Of a DNA stretch of 43,092 nucleotides, positions 8,964-17,802 are shown piece by piece (within the stretch, counting starts at the first letter, position 1; every line of letters starts with the position of its first letter). The stretch covers positions 1 through 43,092 of the forward strand of contig JABAAC010000106.1 of NCBI GenBank assembly GCA_014238965.1. The letters are read 5' to 3'. A program made the translations under genes and the position numbers. The stretch comes from Phycisphaerales bacterium. GTDB lineage: Bacteria > Planctomycetota > Phycisphaerae > Phycisphaerales > SM1A02. The notes under the pieces are model-generated. The model had not been told where the DNA came from. It did no database searches and saw nothing but the letters and a program-made list of their open reading frames with translations.

Positions 8964-9995
8964 TCACGCCGAGGATCCAAGCACGTCCGTGAGCACGGAA
9001 ATAGCGTGGTCGATGCCCGCATCCGTGACGTCGAGGTGTGTGACCGCCCGCATGGATGAGTCGTTCATGCAAAGCATAAGAACGCCCTGAGCACGCAGCG
9101 TCTCTTGCAGTGCTTGGGCTCGGCCTGCGGGCACGTCGAAGTACAACATGTTCGTCTCAACCTGATCTGGGTTGATGCCCACGCCCGGAATGGGGTACAG
9201 CGCTTCGGCGAGCTGCTTGGCCCGGCGATGATCATCAGCCAATCGTTCCATATTGTGGTCGAGGGCATACATGGCCGCTGCCGCGAGCATGCCGGACTGT
9301 CGCATGGCGCCGCCGAGCATTTTTCGTGCGCGGTGCACGCGGTGCATCGTGGCTTCGTCGCCAGCGACAATTGATCCTACGGGGCAACCAAGTCCTTTGG
9401 AGAAACAGCACGACACCGTGTCGAAATGTTGCGCCCACTGGTGTGGCGGGACGTTAGCAGCTACGCACGCATTCCAGAGTCGTGCACCATCAAGGTGGCA
9501 ACGCATGCCGTGTCCCCTTGCTGCGGCCGTGACGGAGGCAATGCGAGCAAGTGGCCATACTGCGCCGCCGCCGGTGTTTTGTGTGTTCTCCACCACCAAC
9601 AGTGTGGACTCTGGGAAGTGATGGTCGGGCGGGCGAATGGAAGCTTCAACATCGGCGGCGTCAAACATGCCCCGGTCGCCGTGCAGGAAGGCAAACGAGC
9701 AGCCTGAGATCGCTGCTGGTGCGGCGGCTTCATATTTGTACACATGGCTACCTTCATGGGCGATGATTTCATCGCCATGCCGAGTTTGGGCACGGATGGC
9801 CGTTTGATTAGCCATGGATCCACTTGGCATGAAGATCGCAGCATCTTTGCCGAGCAAGGATGCGCAGCGTTCTTGAAGTGCCAGCACCGTGGGTTCGTCG
9901 CCGAGCACATCGTCGCCGAGGGGGGCCTCGATCATGGCCTGCTTCATTGGGCGGGAGGGCTGGGTGACGGTATCGCTGCGAAGGTCGACGATCAT
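8964..9995 (-). CDS. ltaE: Low-specificity L-threonine aldolase
   Basis: PLP enzyme of fold type I that cleaves L-threonine or allo-threonine to glycine and acetaldehyde. The 343-residue protein starts at the ATG at 9995 (MIVDLRSDTVT), the hallmark N-terminus of the family; a longer frame starting at 10061 adds 22 residues that do not fit. Key features are GDDVLGDEPT, the cofactor-site MPSGSMANQ, the HLDGARLWNA motif that holds the PLP ring aspartate, and the Schiff-base Lys200 in SKGLGCPVGS. It is divergent from the MFS gene with 91 bases between the two start codons, which should hold both promoters. Confidence 0.94.
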   Translation of the reverse strand: MIVDLRSDTVTQPSRPMKQAMIEAPLGDDVLGDEPTVLALQERCASLLGKDAAIFMPSGSMANQTAIRAQTRHGDEIIAHEGSHVYKYEAAAPAAISGCSFAFLHGDRGMFDAADVEASIRPPDHHFPESTLLVVENTQNTGGGAVWPLARIASVTAAARGHGMRCHLDGARLWNACVAANVPPHQWAQHFDTVSCCFSKGLGCPVGSIVAGDEATMHRVHRARKMLGGAMRQSGMLAAAAMYALDHNMERLADDHRRAKQLAEALYPIPGVGINPDQVETNMLYFDVPAGRAQALQETLRAQGVLMLCMNDSSMRAVTHLDVTDAGIDHAISVLTDVLGSSA

Positions 9996-10086
9996 GGCGG
10001 GAATAGTACCTGTGTCCTGCGAGCAGCGGCGTGGTCCGCTATCGTCGCTGCGATACCGCAACCCGCGGATGGGAGATCAGGACACA

Positions 10087-11469
10087 ATGAACAGGGACAT
10101 GGCTACTGGAACCGCTGCACCCAAGTTGGATTGGAGCATGGGTATGGGGTGGCGTTTATCCATGATGATGTTCCTGCAATACGCGATCTGGGGCGCGTGG
10201 CTGCCATTGCTCTACCCATTCCTAAAGAACTACCGTCATTTTTCCCACGGCGACATCGGCTGGATGTTCATGGCCGGTGGCATTGGCGCCATCTTCGGCC
10301 CATTTATCGCGGGGCAAATTGCGGACCGTTGGTTCAATACCGAAAAGTACCTCGGGCTTAGCCACATCGTCGGTGCGGTGCTGGTGTGGTTCATGGCTGA
10401 CATCTCAAGTTTCTGGGGCTTTCTGAGTATTGCCGTGGTGTACTCGATGATCTACACGCCGACGATGGCCCTGACCAATTCGCTCGCCTTTCACCACATG
10501 CCCGATCGCGATCGCGACTTTGGCAAGGTGCGTGTATGGGGCACGGTCGGCTGGATCGTCGTGGGCATCGGTATCGGTCAATGGCTGTTGTTGAACTACA
10601 CACCAGAGGGCGCCGACGCTGCAACGAAGACTGCTGAGCAAGCCATTGGCATGCAAGATGCATTCCGCCTGAGCGCAATCTTGGGGGTAGTCATGGGCCT
10701 GTATTGCTTCTCGCTGCCACGCACTCCGCCGCAAAAGGGAGAAGAAGAATTTGCCGTCGCCGAGACGCTCAAAGAAGTTCGGCGCAATCCGCTACTTACG
10801 CTCTTCCTGATTGCGGTTCCTGTGAGCATGATCCACCAGTTCTATTTCGTGCACACATCGGAATTCCTCGGGGCATACCAAAACCAAGCTGGGCCGACTG
10901 CTGAGGCGATCAACAGCGTGCTTGGTGTTGGCGGCGGCGGTCTGATGACCATTGGTCAGATGACTGAAATTCTAGTTCTCGCGATGATCCCGCTTGTGGC
11001 CGCAAAATGGTCGCGCAAGACTTTGCTATTGATTGGCCTGTGCGCCTACGCCCTGCGCATGTTCTTGTTTTCGCAGGTGGAATGGCTGCACGTCGACGTG
11101 GGTATTCCCGAGTTGGCGACACTCATCGCGGGTGTGGGCCTGCATGGTCTGTGTTTCGGGTGCTTTATCTTCGTGGCGTTCATGGTGGTCGATGAAGAGA
11201 CGACAAAGGATGTCAAGGCGACTGCGCAAAATCTGTTTAACCTCGTCATCGTCGGCATTGGCATCGTGGCGGGCAGTTTGGTGGCAGGCTACGTCGGTGA
11301 GTGGGCAAGCCATGCGGTTATGGAGGGTGGCGTTGCCGTCCTCGATGAGGACGGCAGCCCCGTTACAGCCATGAATTGGTCGCAACTCTTCTCGGTGCCG
11401 ATGTATGCGGCATTGGCATGCCTTGTCCTAATGGGGCTGTTGTACCCACGTGGCAAGTCGGCAGGATGA
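10087..11469 (+). CDS. MFS permease, nucleoside:H+ symporter-like
   Basis: Twelve-segment inner-membrane transporter of 460 residues. The N-terminus (SMMMFLQYAIWGAWLPLL) and the first loop (FGPFIAGQIADRWFNTEKYL) resemble the NupG/XapB nucleoside:proton symporter family of the major facilitator superfamily, as do RDFGKVRVWGTVGWI and the C-terminal half. The ATG at 10087 has GGGAGA 9 bases upstream; longer frames from 9889 run antisense through the threonine aldolase start and are rejected. The substrate could be a nucleoside or a sugar, since planctomycete relatives are poorly characterised. Its stop overlaps the GNAT gene by ATGA. Confidence 0.88.
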   Translation: MNRDMATGTAAPKLDWSMGMGWRLSMMMFLQYAIWGAWLPLLYPFLKNYRHFSHGDIGWMFMAGGIGAIFGPFIAGQIADRWFNTEKYLGLSHIVGAVLVWFMADISSFWGFLSIAVVYSMIYTPTMALTNSLAFHHMPDRDRDFGKVRVWGTVGWIVVGIGIGQWLLLNYTPEGADAATKTAEQAIGMQDAFRLSAILGVVMGLYCFSLPRTPPQKGEEEFAVAETLKEVRRNPLLTLFLIAVPVSMIHQFYFVHTSEFLGAYQNQAGPTAEAINSVLGVGGGGLMTIGQMTEILVLAMIPLVAAKWSRKTLLLIGLCAYALRMFLFSQVEWLHVDVGIPELATLIAGVGLHGLCFGCFIFVAFMVVDEETTKDVKATAQNLFNLVIVGIGIVAGSLVAGYVGEWASHAVMEGGVAVLDEDGSPVTAMNWSQLFSVPMYAALACLVLMGLLYPRGKSAG

Positions 11470-12461
11470 CCGTACGCCTTCGGCCGCTACAACACGACCT
11501 GGCCGACATGCGAATCTTGTGCGATTTGCTGGAATTCGAACGCAAGCAGCACCAGCCGCTACGCACCGCGCAGGAACGGCTGGAGGACCGCATGTCAGCG
11601 GGATGCATCGCTATGGGGTCGGTTGCTCAGATCGATGGCTGCGCGGTCGGGGTCAGCACGCTAATGAAGCCGATGGTGGACCTGTTCCCGGACACCGTTG
11701 GCATCTGGGTAGTTGTCCATCCGGACCACCGAAAGCAGGGTATCGGGGCTCTGCTGGCGGACGCTCAACGAGACGCATGTATCAAGGCCGGCTTGACCGC
11801 TCAGATGTCAGCCGTGCCGCTGGATGATGCGCCGGCGATTGCCCTGGCCGATGGGGTCGGTTTTCGGGAAGTGGACCGTGGCTATAGCCTCTCCTTCGAC
11901 TTGGATACCTGGGATGCCGCCGCTGGAGGGCGGGCACTTGAGGATGCAAAGGAAGCTGGCGTGGAAGTACTGTCTCTTGCCCAGTTGGTCGGGCGACATG
12001 ACGATTGGTCAAGTCGCCTGTATCCCTTGGCTTTTGAGTGCGCTCAGGACATCCCGACAACCATGGGGTTGTCTGCGGAGTGCATGGTTGGCTCGACCCC
12101 CGATGAATTCAAGTCGAAGTTACAGACTATGCGCATCGACATGGATGCATCGTTCGTGGCGCTGGTGGATGGTTGCTGCGCCTCTACAACGTGGGTCACA
12201 CGTCTCGCTCAGGCCGTGTACGGCGTAAGCATGACCGGAACGTCGCGACCGTTCCGTCGTCAAGGCTTGGTTAAGATCCTCAAGCAAGCGGCTCTGTCCT
12301 GGTGTCGATCACAAGGCATTCGCTGGCTCAACACGCAGCAGCACGAATCCAACCAGCCCATGCTCGAACTCAACAAGCGGCTTGGATTCAAAGTGCAGCA
12401 CCGCCACGCCATTTTGCGACGAGATCTGCCAATTCAGGCTGTGGGATCGACGGCTCGATAG
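11466..12461 (+). CDS. Tandem-GNAT acetyltransferase
   Basis: Probable cytoplasmic acetyl-CoA-dependent N-acetyltransferase, 331 residues in two GNAT folds. The first domain carries the CoA-binding motif A as HPDHRKQGIGALLADA (about residues 83-98). The second carries TSRPFRRQGLVKILKQ followed by the conserved NxxMLELNKRLGF end, the strongest GNAT signature. The layout (an active-looking C-terminal domain plus a more divergent N-terminal one) resembles mycothiol synthase or other tandem GNATs, but the substrate is unknown. The ATG at 11466 overlaps the MFS stop (ATGA). The 3' end overlaps the convergent isomerase-like gene by 28 bp. Confidence 0.85.
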   Translation: MTVRLRPLQHDLADMRILCDLLEFERKQHQPLRTAQERLEDRMSAGCIAMGSVAQIDGCAVGVSTLMKPMVDLFPDTVGIWVVVHPDHRKQGIGALLADAQRDACIKAGLTAQMSAVPLDDAPAIALADGVGFREVDRGYSLSFDLDTWDAAAGGRALEDAKEAGVEVLSLAQLVGRHDDWSSRLYPLAFECAQDIPTTMGLSAECMVGSTPDEFKSKLQTMRIDMDASFVALVDGCCASTTWVTRLAQAVYGVSMTGTSRPFRRQGLVKILKQAALSWCRSQGIRWLNTQQHESNQPMLELNKRLGFKVQHRHAILRRDLPIQAVGSTAR

Positions 12462-13396
12462 GCCTCGATCAATGCGATCTCGCCGGCCTTGCCGCCTTGG
12501 CTCTTGCCATGTTCCATTCCCACGATGCCTCGATAGCCCTTCTCGTGGAGATGCTTAAAGACGTTGGCGTAGTTGATTTCGCCCGTGCCGGGCTCTTTAC
12601 GCCCAGGGTTGTCGCCGACTTGGATGTACGGTGCCCACGCCCAAACGCGATTGAGGTTCTCGATGAGGTTGCCTTCTGAAGCTTGTTGGTGGTACAGATC
12701 TTGCAGAATGCGAATGTTGGGGCTGTTCACGGCCTCCATCAACTGCATGGACTGATCGGTGGTCACCAGCCACTCGCCACCATGATCGCGGGGGTTCAGC
12801 GGCTCGCACACCAGCACAAGGCTCGTGCCATCGAGGATGTCAGCGGCACGCTTGTAGCCTTCGATGACATTTTGCGTCTGCTGGGCCATCGACTTCGATG
12901 AATCGACGTTGCCCGGAATCGATGTGGCCCAGGTTGCGCCAACGCGGTCAGCGATGGCAATGGAGTCTTCGATGTCCTGCAAGAACTGCTTCCGGGCACC
13001 TTCGTCCCCGCTGGTCAGCAAGGGCGGGCCGAAGCCACCGTTGTTTGCCACGAACACGCCCATGCGCATGGAGCGTTGCTCAAGCGCTTGAGCGATGCGC
13101 CGCTGCTCATCGATCGACCGATTGCGCATCCAGTTGTCTTCAATACTGCGGAACCCAGCATCGGCCATGAAGTTGATCTGGCCAATGGGGCCATCGCCCC
13201 CATGATGTTTGAACATGCCAAAGTGCGGCGCGTAATCAAGCGTAAACACGGTGCCCCCAGTGGGTCGATCAGAGGGGCCAGGATTGCCCGTAGGATCACC
13301 CGGTGGGTAGTCCGGTGGGAATCCAGGGACGCCCTGGCCTGCTGCGGCAGAGGAGATGCCCAGAGTCGATGTCGCGATGAAGGTGCGTCTATCCAT
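12434..13396 (-). CDS. Tat-exported sugar isomerase/AP-endonuclease-2-like TIM barrel (hydroxypyruvate isomerase type)
   Basis: Predicted xylose-isomerase-like TIM barrel of 320 residues. The N-terminus MDRRTFIATSTLG is a twin-arginine leader, followed by a Pro/Gly-rich linker (about 22-46) before the barrel. Barrel features of hydroxypyruvate isomerase-type proteins are present: MRMGVFVANNGG, LVCEPLNPRDHGGEWLVTT (metal-binding Glu), RILQDLYHQQ (Asp and His), IQVGDNPGRKEPGTGEINY and the terminal GMEHGKS (Glu). The catalytic glutamates thus appear retained. The ATG at 13396 gives the Tat leader and overlaps the upstream oxidoreductase by 8 bases. It is the last gene of a four-gene operon. The true substrate is unknown; the barrel also resembles inosose dehydratases and epimerases. 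Confidence 0.88.
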   Translation of the reverse strand: MDRRTFIATSTLGISSAAAGQGVPGFPPDYPPGDPTGNPGPSDRPTGGTVFTLDYAPHFGMFKHHGGDGPIGQINFMADAGFRSIEDNWMRNRSIDEQRRIAQALEQRSMRMGVFVANNGGFGPPLLTSGDEGARKQFLQDIEDSIAIADRVGATWATSIPGNVDSSKSMAQQTQNVIEGYKRAADILDGTSLVLVCEPLNPRDHGGEWLVTTDQSMQLMEAVNSPNIRILQDLYHQQASEGNLIENLNRVWAWAPYIQVGDNPGRKEPGTGEINYANVFKHLHEKGYRGIVGMEHGKSQGGKAGEIALIEAYRAVDPTA

Positions 13397-14699
13397 GAAG
13401 GGCGGTAGCCGTGGAAGCCCACAGCTCATCGTCAAATTTGGTGTTGCCCGGTCGCGGAATGCGGGGCAGGCCAAGTTCCACGAACGCGTACTGCGGTGGC
13501 GTCATATCCAAGTCGGCATTGAGGGCCTCATCCCAGGTGAGTTCTTTGCCGGAGTAGGCACTCATCCGTCCCATGATTGCAGTCAATGTGGACTCGGCAA
13601 TGCGCTGGCCTTCATTCAGTCGTGGCGTATCACCACGAATGCTTGCATGGAGGTCTTTGTGTTCTACGACATAGGGATTGGGGTTCTCATCTTCGAATCG
13701 CCAGTCAACTCCGGACTCAAATCGTGTGCCACCAGAGTGGGTGATTGCACGTCCCTTGGTCCCTTGCATGCGCTCTTCGACGCGTCCAGTTGCGCCAACG
13801 GCTTGTCGGGCCATGCTCATGACTTGTCGGCCATCTGAGTAGGTGTAGTCGTTTGCGAAGTGGTCGAAGATGTGCCCATACTTGGGATCGATGCGAGACT
13901 GTCGACCGCCCATGCCCATGACCTTCTCGGGATGCCCGCCCATGGCCCAGTTCATCACATCGAGGTTGTGGACGTGTTGCTCAACAATATGGTCGCCACT
14001 GAGCCACGTGAAGTACAGCCAGTTGCGAAGTTGCCATTCGGTGTCAGACCACTCGTCGCGTGGCGCATGGCTCCAAAGGCCACCCATGTTCCAATAGCAT
14101 TGGCCGCCAACGATGTCGCCAATCTCGCCATCTTGAATTCGTTTCATGGCTTCCAGGTAACACGCCTCATGTCGACGCTGTGTGCCAGAAACGACACTCA
14201 GGCCTTTTTCATCGGCAAGATTTGCGGCGGCCATGACCTTGCGAACACCTGCAGGGTCGACTGCGACTGGCTTTTCCATGAATACATGCTTCCCTTCGCC
14301 AATAGCGTGGGCAACATGCATCGGTCGGAAGTGTGGAGGGGTCGCAAGAATGACCATGTCGACATCATCGCGTGCTATGAGCGATCTGTAGGCGTCAAAG
14401 CCTACGTAGCAGTCATCATCGCTTAGGGCGACACGGTCTCCGCGTGAGGCTAAGTGCGCGCGTGAACCTTGCAAGCGGTCGTCGAACAGATCTGCCATGG
14501 CGACAATACGTGTGTCAGGCGATGCATCAAGTGTGTTCGCTGCTGCGCCTGTGCCACGTCCGCCGCAGCCAACAAGGCCTACGCGAATGTCCTGTCTTCC
14601 TTGCGTGAATGCCGCAGTCGCCATGGAACCCAACGCAACTGCAGCCGTTGAGGCTGCAGTGGTTTTGAGCACGGTTCGCCGATCGAGTTTATTGGTCAT
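13389..14699 (-). CDS. Tat-exported Gfo/Idh/MocA family oxidoreductase (copy 2)
   Basis: NAD(P)-dependent sugar oxidoreductase-like protein of 436 residues. The Tat leader is LDRRTVLKTTAASTAAVALG (RR at residues 7-8). The Rossmann fold begins RVGLVGCGGRGTGAA, and the dehydrogenase signature EKPVAVDPAGV holds the catalytic-type Lys. The substrate domain includes WLSGDHIVEQHVHNLDVMNW, the usual planctomycete version of the histidine motif. As with Zymomonas GFOR, Tat export implies folding with bound cofactor before export (inference). It starts 10 bases after the stop of copy 1 and overlaps the TIM-barrel gene at its end. The ATG at 14699 places the RR motif correctly; a longer frame from 14774 does not. 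Confidence 0.93.
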   Translation of the reverse strand: MTNKLDRRTVLKTTAASTAAVALGSMATAAFTQGRQDIRVGLVGCGGRGTGAAANTLDASPDTRIVAMADLFDDRLQGSRAHLASRGDRVALSDDDCYVGFDAYRSLIARDDVDMVILATPPHFRPMHVAHAIGEGKHVFMEKPVAVDPAGVRKVMAAANLADEKGLSVVSGTQRRHEACYLEAMKRIQDGEIGDIVGGQCYWNMGGLWSHAPRDEWSDTEWQLRNWLYFTWLSGDHIVEQHVHNLDVMNWAMGGHPEKVMGMGGRQSRIDPKYGHIFDHFANDYTYSDGRQVMSMARQAVGATGRVEERMQGTKGRAITHSGGTRFESGVDWRFEDENPNPYVVEHKDLHASIRGDTPRLNEGQRIAESTLTAIMGRMSAYSGKELTWDEALNADLDMTPPQYAFVELGLPRIPRPGNTKFDDELWASTATALHG

Positions 14700-14709
14700 G
14701 GTTCTGTCC

Positions 14710-16041
14710 TCAGGCTTTTGCCAGTGCTTCTCGCCATGCATTCCATGACACGGGCTTGCCGGGGATAGGCACATGCATCATGGGCAGACTTGCAGTCATC
14801 ACATAGCTCGTGGGGCCCATGCGTTCCGTGCTGTTGAGTGCATCATCCCACGTAACGGGGCGGCCGGAGTAGCCACTCATGCGGCCCATAATGGCCAACA
14901 AGGTCGAGTGCGTCATCTGTTGGGTGTCGTCGATGCGAGCTCGCTTGCCGCGAATAGCCTCGAGCAACTCGTTGTGCTCCACTTGATACATGTTCGGGTT
15001 TGGGCCGTCGTACTCCCAGGCGTTGGGGCCTTCGATCACTTGCGTGGGGCCCCATGAATTCACGAAACAGTTGCCCTTCGTGCCCATCATGTACTCGGTG
15101 TTGTCATTCCAGCAGCCGGGCATTTGACGGCAGTCGTGGAAGCCACGCGAGCCATCTGGATACTCGTACATCACGCTGAAGTGGTCATAGATGTTGCCTG
15201 ACTCATCGCCATTTCGCATTTGCCGGCCAGCCATGGTGATGGCTCGTTCGGGCTGCTTGCCGTTCATGGCCCATGCAATTTTGTCGATTGCGTGACAGGC
15301 CTGTTCGGCAATGTGATCGCCACCAAGCCAGTCCATGTGTTGCCAATTCCGAAGCTGCCACTCCATGTCTGACCATTCGGCTTTGCGAGGCTTCTTGCCA
15401 AGGGGCCCAGAGCAGTAGGTGCTGTGTACCGCCTTGACGTCACCAATGGCACCCTCAGCGATGCGTGCGTAGCACTCTCGATTGGGTGTGTTGTAGCGCC
15501 AGCAGAACCCGCCCATGACGTTGAGGTCCTTGGCCTTTGCCTGCTTTGCGGTCTCAAGCACACTGCGGACGCCCGGCCCATCAACAGCCATGGGCTTCTC
15601 GACGAAACAATGCTTGCCTTGTTTGACGGCGTAGGCAAAGTGCTCGGGTCGGAAGTGTGGCGGGGTCGTCAAAATCACCACGTCGACACCTGAGTCAATC
15701 ACTTTCTTGAATGCATCAAAGCCCGTGAATTGTCGTTCGGGGGCGACATTGATCTTGTCGCCGTGCGACTTGGTGAGCGCCCCATGGCTGCTCTTGAGTC
15801 GATCAGGAAAGGCGTCGCCCATGGCCCACAACTGCGTGCCTGGATCGGCGTTCATGGACTGGCCAGCAGCGCCGGTGCCTCGCCCGCCGCAGCCGATCAA
15901 GCCAACTTTGATCGTATCGCTGCCCTGCACCCAGCCCATTGAGGGTGTGACCAGTGCAGCAGTGCCAAGGGCAGCGCTGCTTCGCACGAAGGTGCGGCGG
16001 GTGACATCATCCAAGGTTGCGTCGTTGGGCTTGTGGGTCAT
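14710..16041 (-). CDS. Tat-exported Gfo/Idh/MocA family oxidoreductase (copy 1)
   Basis: Paralogue of the next gene, 443 residues. The Tat leader TRRTFVRSSAALGTAALV precedes a Rossmann fold starting KVGLIGCGGRGTGAA. EKPMAVDGPGV carries the conserved Lys. WLGGDHIAEQACHAIDKIAW is the substrate-side histidine motif, and the C-terminal beta-sheet domain ends with YSGRPVTWDDALNS. It shares the overall plan with copy 2 but differs clearly in sequence, indicating an old duplication or distinct substrates. The start ATG overlaps the stop of the upstream FGE-like gene (4 bases), indicating translational coupling in one operon. Confidence 0.93.
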   Translation of the reverse strand: MTHKPNDATLDDVTRRTFVRSSAALGTAALVTPSMGWVQGSDTIKVGLIGCGGRGTGAAGQSMNADPGTQLWAMGDAFPDRLKSSHGALTKSHGDKINVAPERQFTGFDAFKKVIDSGVDVVILTTPPHFRPEHFAYAVKQGKHCFVEKPMAVDGPGVRSVLETAKQAKAKDLNVMGGFCWRYNTPNRECYARIAEGAIGDVKAVHSTYCSGPLGKKPRKAEWSDMEWQLRNWQHMDWLGGDHIAEQACHAIDKIAWAMNGKQPERAITMAGRQMRNGDESGNIYDHFSVMYEYPDGSRGFHDCRQMPGCWNDNTEYMMGTKGNCFVNSWGPTQVIEGPNAWEYDGPNPNMYQVEHNELLEAIRGKRARIDDTQQMTHSTLLAIMGRMSGYSGRPVTWDDALNSTERMGPTSYVMTASLPMMHVPIPGKPVSWNAWREALAKA

Positions 16042-16859
16042 GGTGTTTCTCCCGAGGGGTGTTCGATTGCAACGGCACCCGAAGGTGGCCTTGTACAGGC
16101 TACGCGGAACCCAGCGAAGGGGGCGTCAGACAGCCACCAAATGCTCTTTGGAATCTGTGGATCGGTGTCATTCCACATGGGGGTGGGTTCTTTCCGTTCA
16201 GTAGCCGTCTGAAATTCTGGGTTTTGCTTGAAATGGCCACCCATGAGGACCATGTCGCCATCTGGGGATTCCTCAACCACACACCATTCAGAGACATTGC
16301 CGTACAGGTCGTGGAGACCGTTTTTGTCGGATTGCTTCTTGGTCACTGGTTGAGTTTTTCGACGCGAGTTTTTCTTGTGCCAAGCATGTGCGTCGAGGTT
16401 GTCAGGTGTGATGCCTGACCCATTGGCCAGGGCCGCCCATTCCGCCACTGTGGGCAACCGAAATGCGCCGTCAACTTTGGCTCCAAGCCACACACAGAAA
16501 GCCTTCGCCCCGCTACTGGATACGCTCAATGCTGGATGTCCGGCGTGCCCCCATCCCCGGTCGGCCATGATGTAGGGCTTCGTTGGTCGCGTGATGCCGT
16601 CATTGGGTTCCGCGGCAGGATTGTCCGTGTCGAGTCGATAGACCATGGCGTCGTACAGATCCCAAGTGGTTTCATCGCGACTCATCCACAGCGGGGGCTT
16701 CCCCGCGGCGACGGCCACAGGGACAAACGTCATCTTCAGGGCACTGCCCGGTACAGTGACTGTGAATCCTTGTTTAGGACTGATGCCGAGCACCGGGGGG
16801 GTTGCACATGCTGTGGAGATCGAAATGAGTACAACAACAATGGTCAAAGCGGTGCGCAT
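16038..16859 (-). CDS. Formylglycine-generating-enzyme-like (SUMF1/FGE domain) secreted protein
   Basis: A 273-residue protein of the FGE-sulfatase/EgtB C-type-lectin-like fold. Diagnostic motifs are the early SRDETTWDLYDAMV, AFRLPTVAEWAALA, GLHDLYGNVSEWC and the terminal FAGFRVACT. The paired active-site cysteines of true FGE are not evident, so a non-catalytic or binding role is as likely as sulfatase maturation; no sulfatase gene is in the window. The leader MRTALTIVVVLISISTACA looks like a Sec signal; the Cys lacks a canonical lipobox. The ATG at 16859 is chosen (16868 also possible). Either start overlaps the divergent apbE gene, so its promoter must lie inside apbE. It is the first gene of the operon leading to the two oxidoreductases. 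Confidence 0.85.
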   Translation of the reverse strand: MRTALTIVVVLISISTACATPPVLGISPKQGFTVTVPGSALKMTFVPVAVAAGKPPLWMSRDETTWDLYDAMVYRLDTDNPAAEPNDGITRPTKPYIMADRGWGHAGHPALSVSSSGAKAFCVWLGAKVDGAFRLPTVAEWAALANGSGITPDNLDAHAWHKKNSRRKTQPVTKKQSDKNGLHDLYGNVSEWCVVEESPDGDMVLMGGHFKQNPEFQTATERKEPTPMWNDTDPQIPKSIWWLSDAPFAGFRVACTRPPSGAVAIEHPSGETP

Positions 16860-17802
16860 AGCACTCATGCTAGTGGTGGGATTGCAGGCTGTGGGGTGTA
16901 CTGCCGTTCCAGAGGCCAGTTTCAGAAGATTCGAGTTTTCCCGCATTCGGATGGGTGCCGATGCAACCATCACAATTTGGTCCACCCAGCCAGAAGCAGA
17001 CGTTGAGGCAGCCGCGGATGCAGCCTTCGAGCGCATTGCAGGCATAGAAGAAGCAACGAGCGACTGGCTCACGCACGGCCGCATTGCTGAGCTTCGCGAT
17101 GCAGTACCAGGGAAGCCGGTTCGATTGCGGGGCGACGTATTGCTTGCGATGGAAGCCTCGGCGCCGCTGGTGAAGTTGACCGATGGCGCCTTCGATCCGG
17201 CAAGTGGTCGAATGACTGCGTTATGGCGAAAGGCCCGCCTCGATGGTACGCCGCCGGATCAAGCCGCTATAAACCAAGCGGCGGCGGGCAGTGGCTGGGA
17301 GCGGCTGCATTTTGACGTTCGGCATCACACAATTACGCCTGAGGCTCCTGTTCCATGGCTTGACTTTGGCGGTTTGGCCAAGGGCCTCGCCGCTGACGAG
17401 GCTTTGTTGGTCCTGCGTGCGCATGGAATTGGGCATGCCTTAGTCGACATGGGCGGGGACATGGCCGCAGGAGATCGGCCTCCGAATCAGGCGGGGTGGT
17501 TCATCAATCAACTGGACCAGGGCCAGGACCACGCGTTGCCAGGCTACATCGTGTCTCGGATTGGCATTGCTACGTCGGGGTCCACGTATCAGCATCTGTC
17601 GCACGATGGAAAGGTGCTGTCGCACGTACTGGACCCACGCAACGGAGCAGCAGTGGAACGGGTCGACACATTTACGGTAACAGCGCCAACGGCTGCAGAA
17701 GCAGATGCTTTGGCGACAGCAGCGTGCGTTATGGGCGCTCGGCGTCTTCGTGCAAAGTTGTATAGCAGCGGTGCGCGATACAACGTTGACGTTGCGCCAT
17801 GA
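16825..17802 (+). CDS. apbE: FAD:protein FMN transferase (ApbE), lipoprotein
   Basis: Transfers FMN covalently to Thr/Ser of flavoprotein subunits outside the inner membrane. It has 325 residues with a lipobox LQAVGC (Cys25). Family motifs are present in order: DGAFDPASG, WLDFGGLAKGLAADEA, ALVDMGGDMAAGDRP, IATSGSTYQH and the Mg-binding SHVLDPRNGAA. The start ATG at 16825 is supported by GGAG six bases upstream (16815-16818). Another ATG at 16840 would also keep the lipobox. Its first 35 coding bases are antisense to the start of the FGE-like gene. No Nqr/Rnf target is in the window; its flavoprotein substrate is unknown. Confidence 0.94.
   Translation: MSTTTMVKAVRIALMLVVGLQAVGCTAVPEASFRRFEFSRIRMGADATITIWSTQPEADVEAAADAAFERIAGIEEATSDWLTHGRIAELRDAVPGKPVRLRGDVLLAMEASAPLVKLTDGAFDPASGRMTALWRKARLDGTPPDQAAINQAAAGSGWERLHFDVRHHTITPEAPVPWLDFGGLAKGLAADEALLVLRAHGIGHALVDMGGDMAAGDRPPNQAGWFINQLDQGQDHALPGYIVSRIGIATSGSTYQHLSHDGKVLSHVLDPRNGAAVERVDTFTVTAPTAAEADALATAACVMGARRLRAKLYSSGARYNVDVAP

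Noticed and set aside
8918-9022. N-terminal extension of the pyrophosphatase
   Set aside because: It would overlap the threonine aldolase coding end and exceed the family length; the ATG at 8917 fits.
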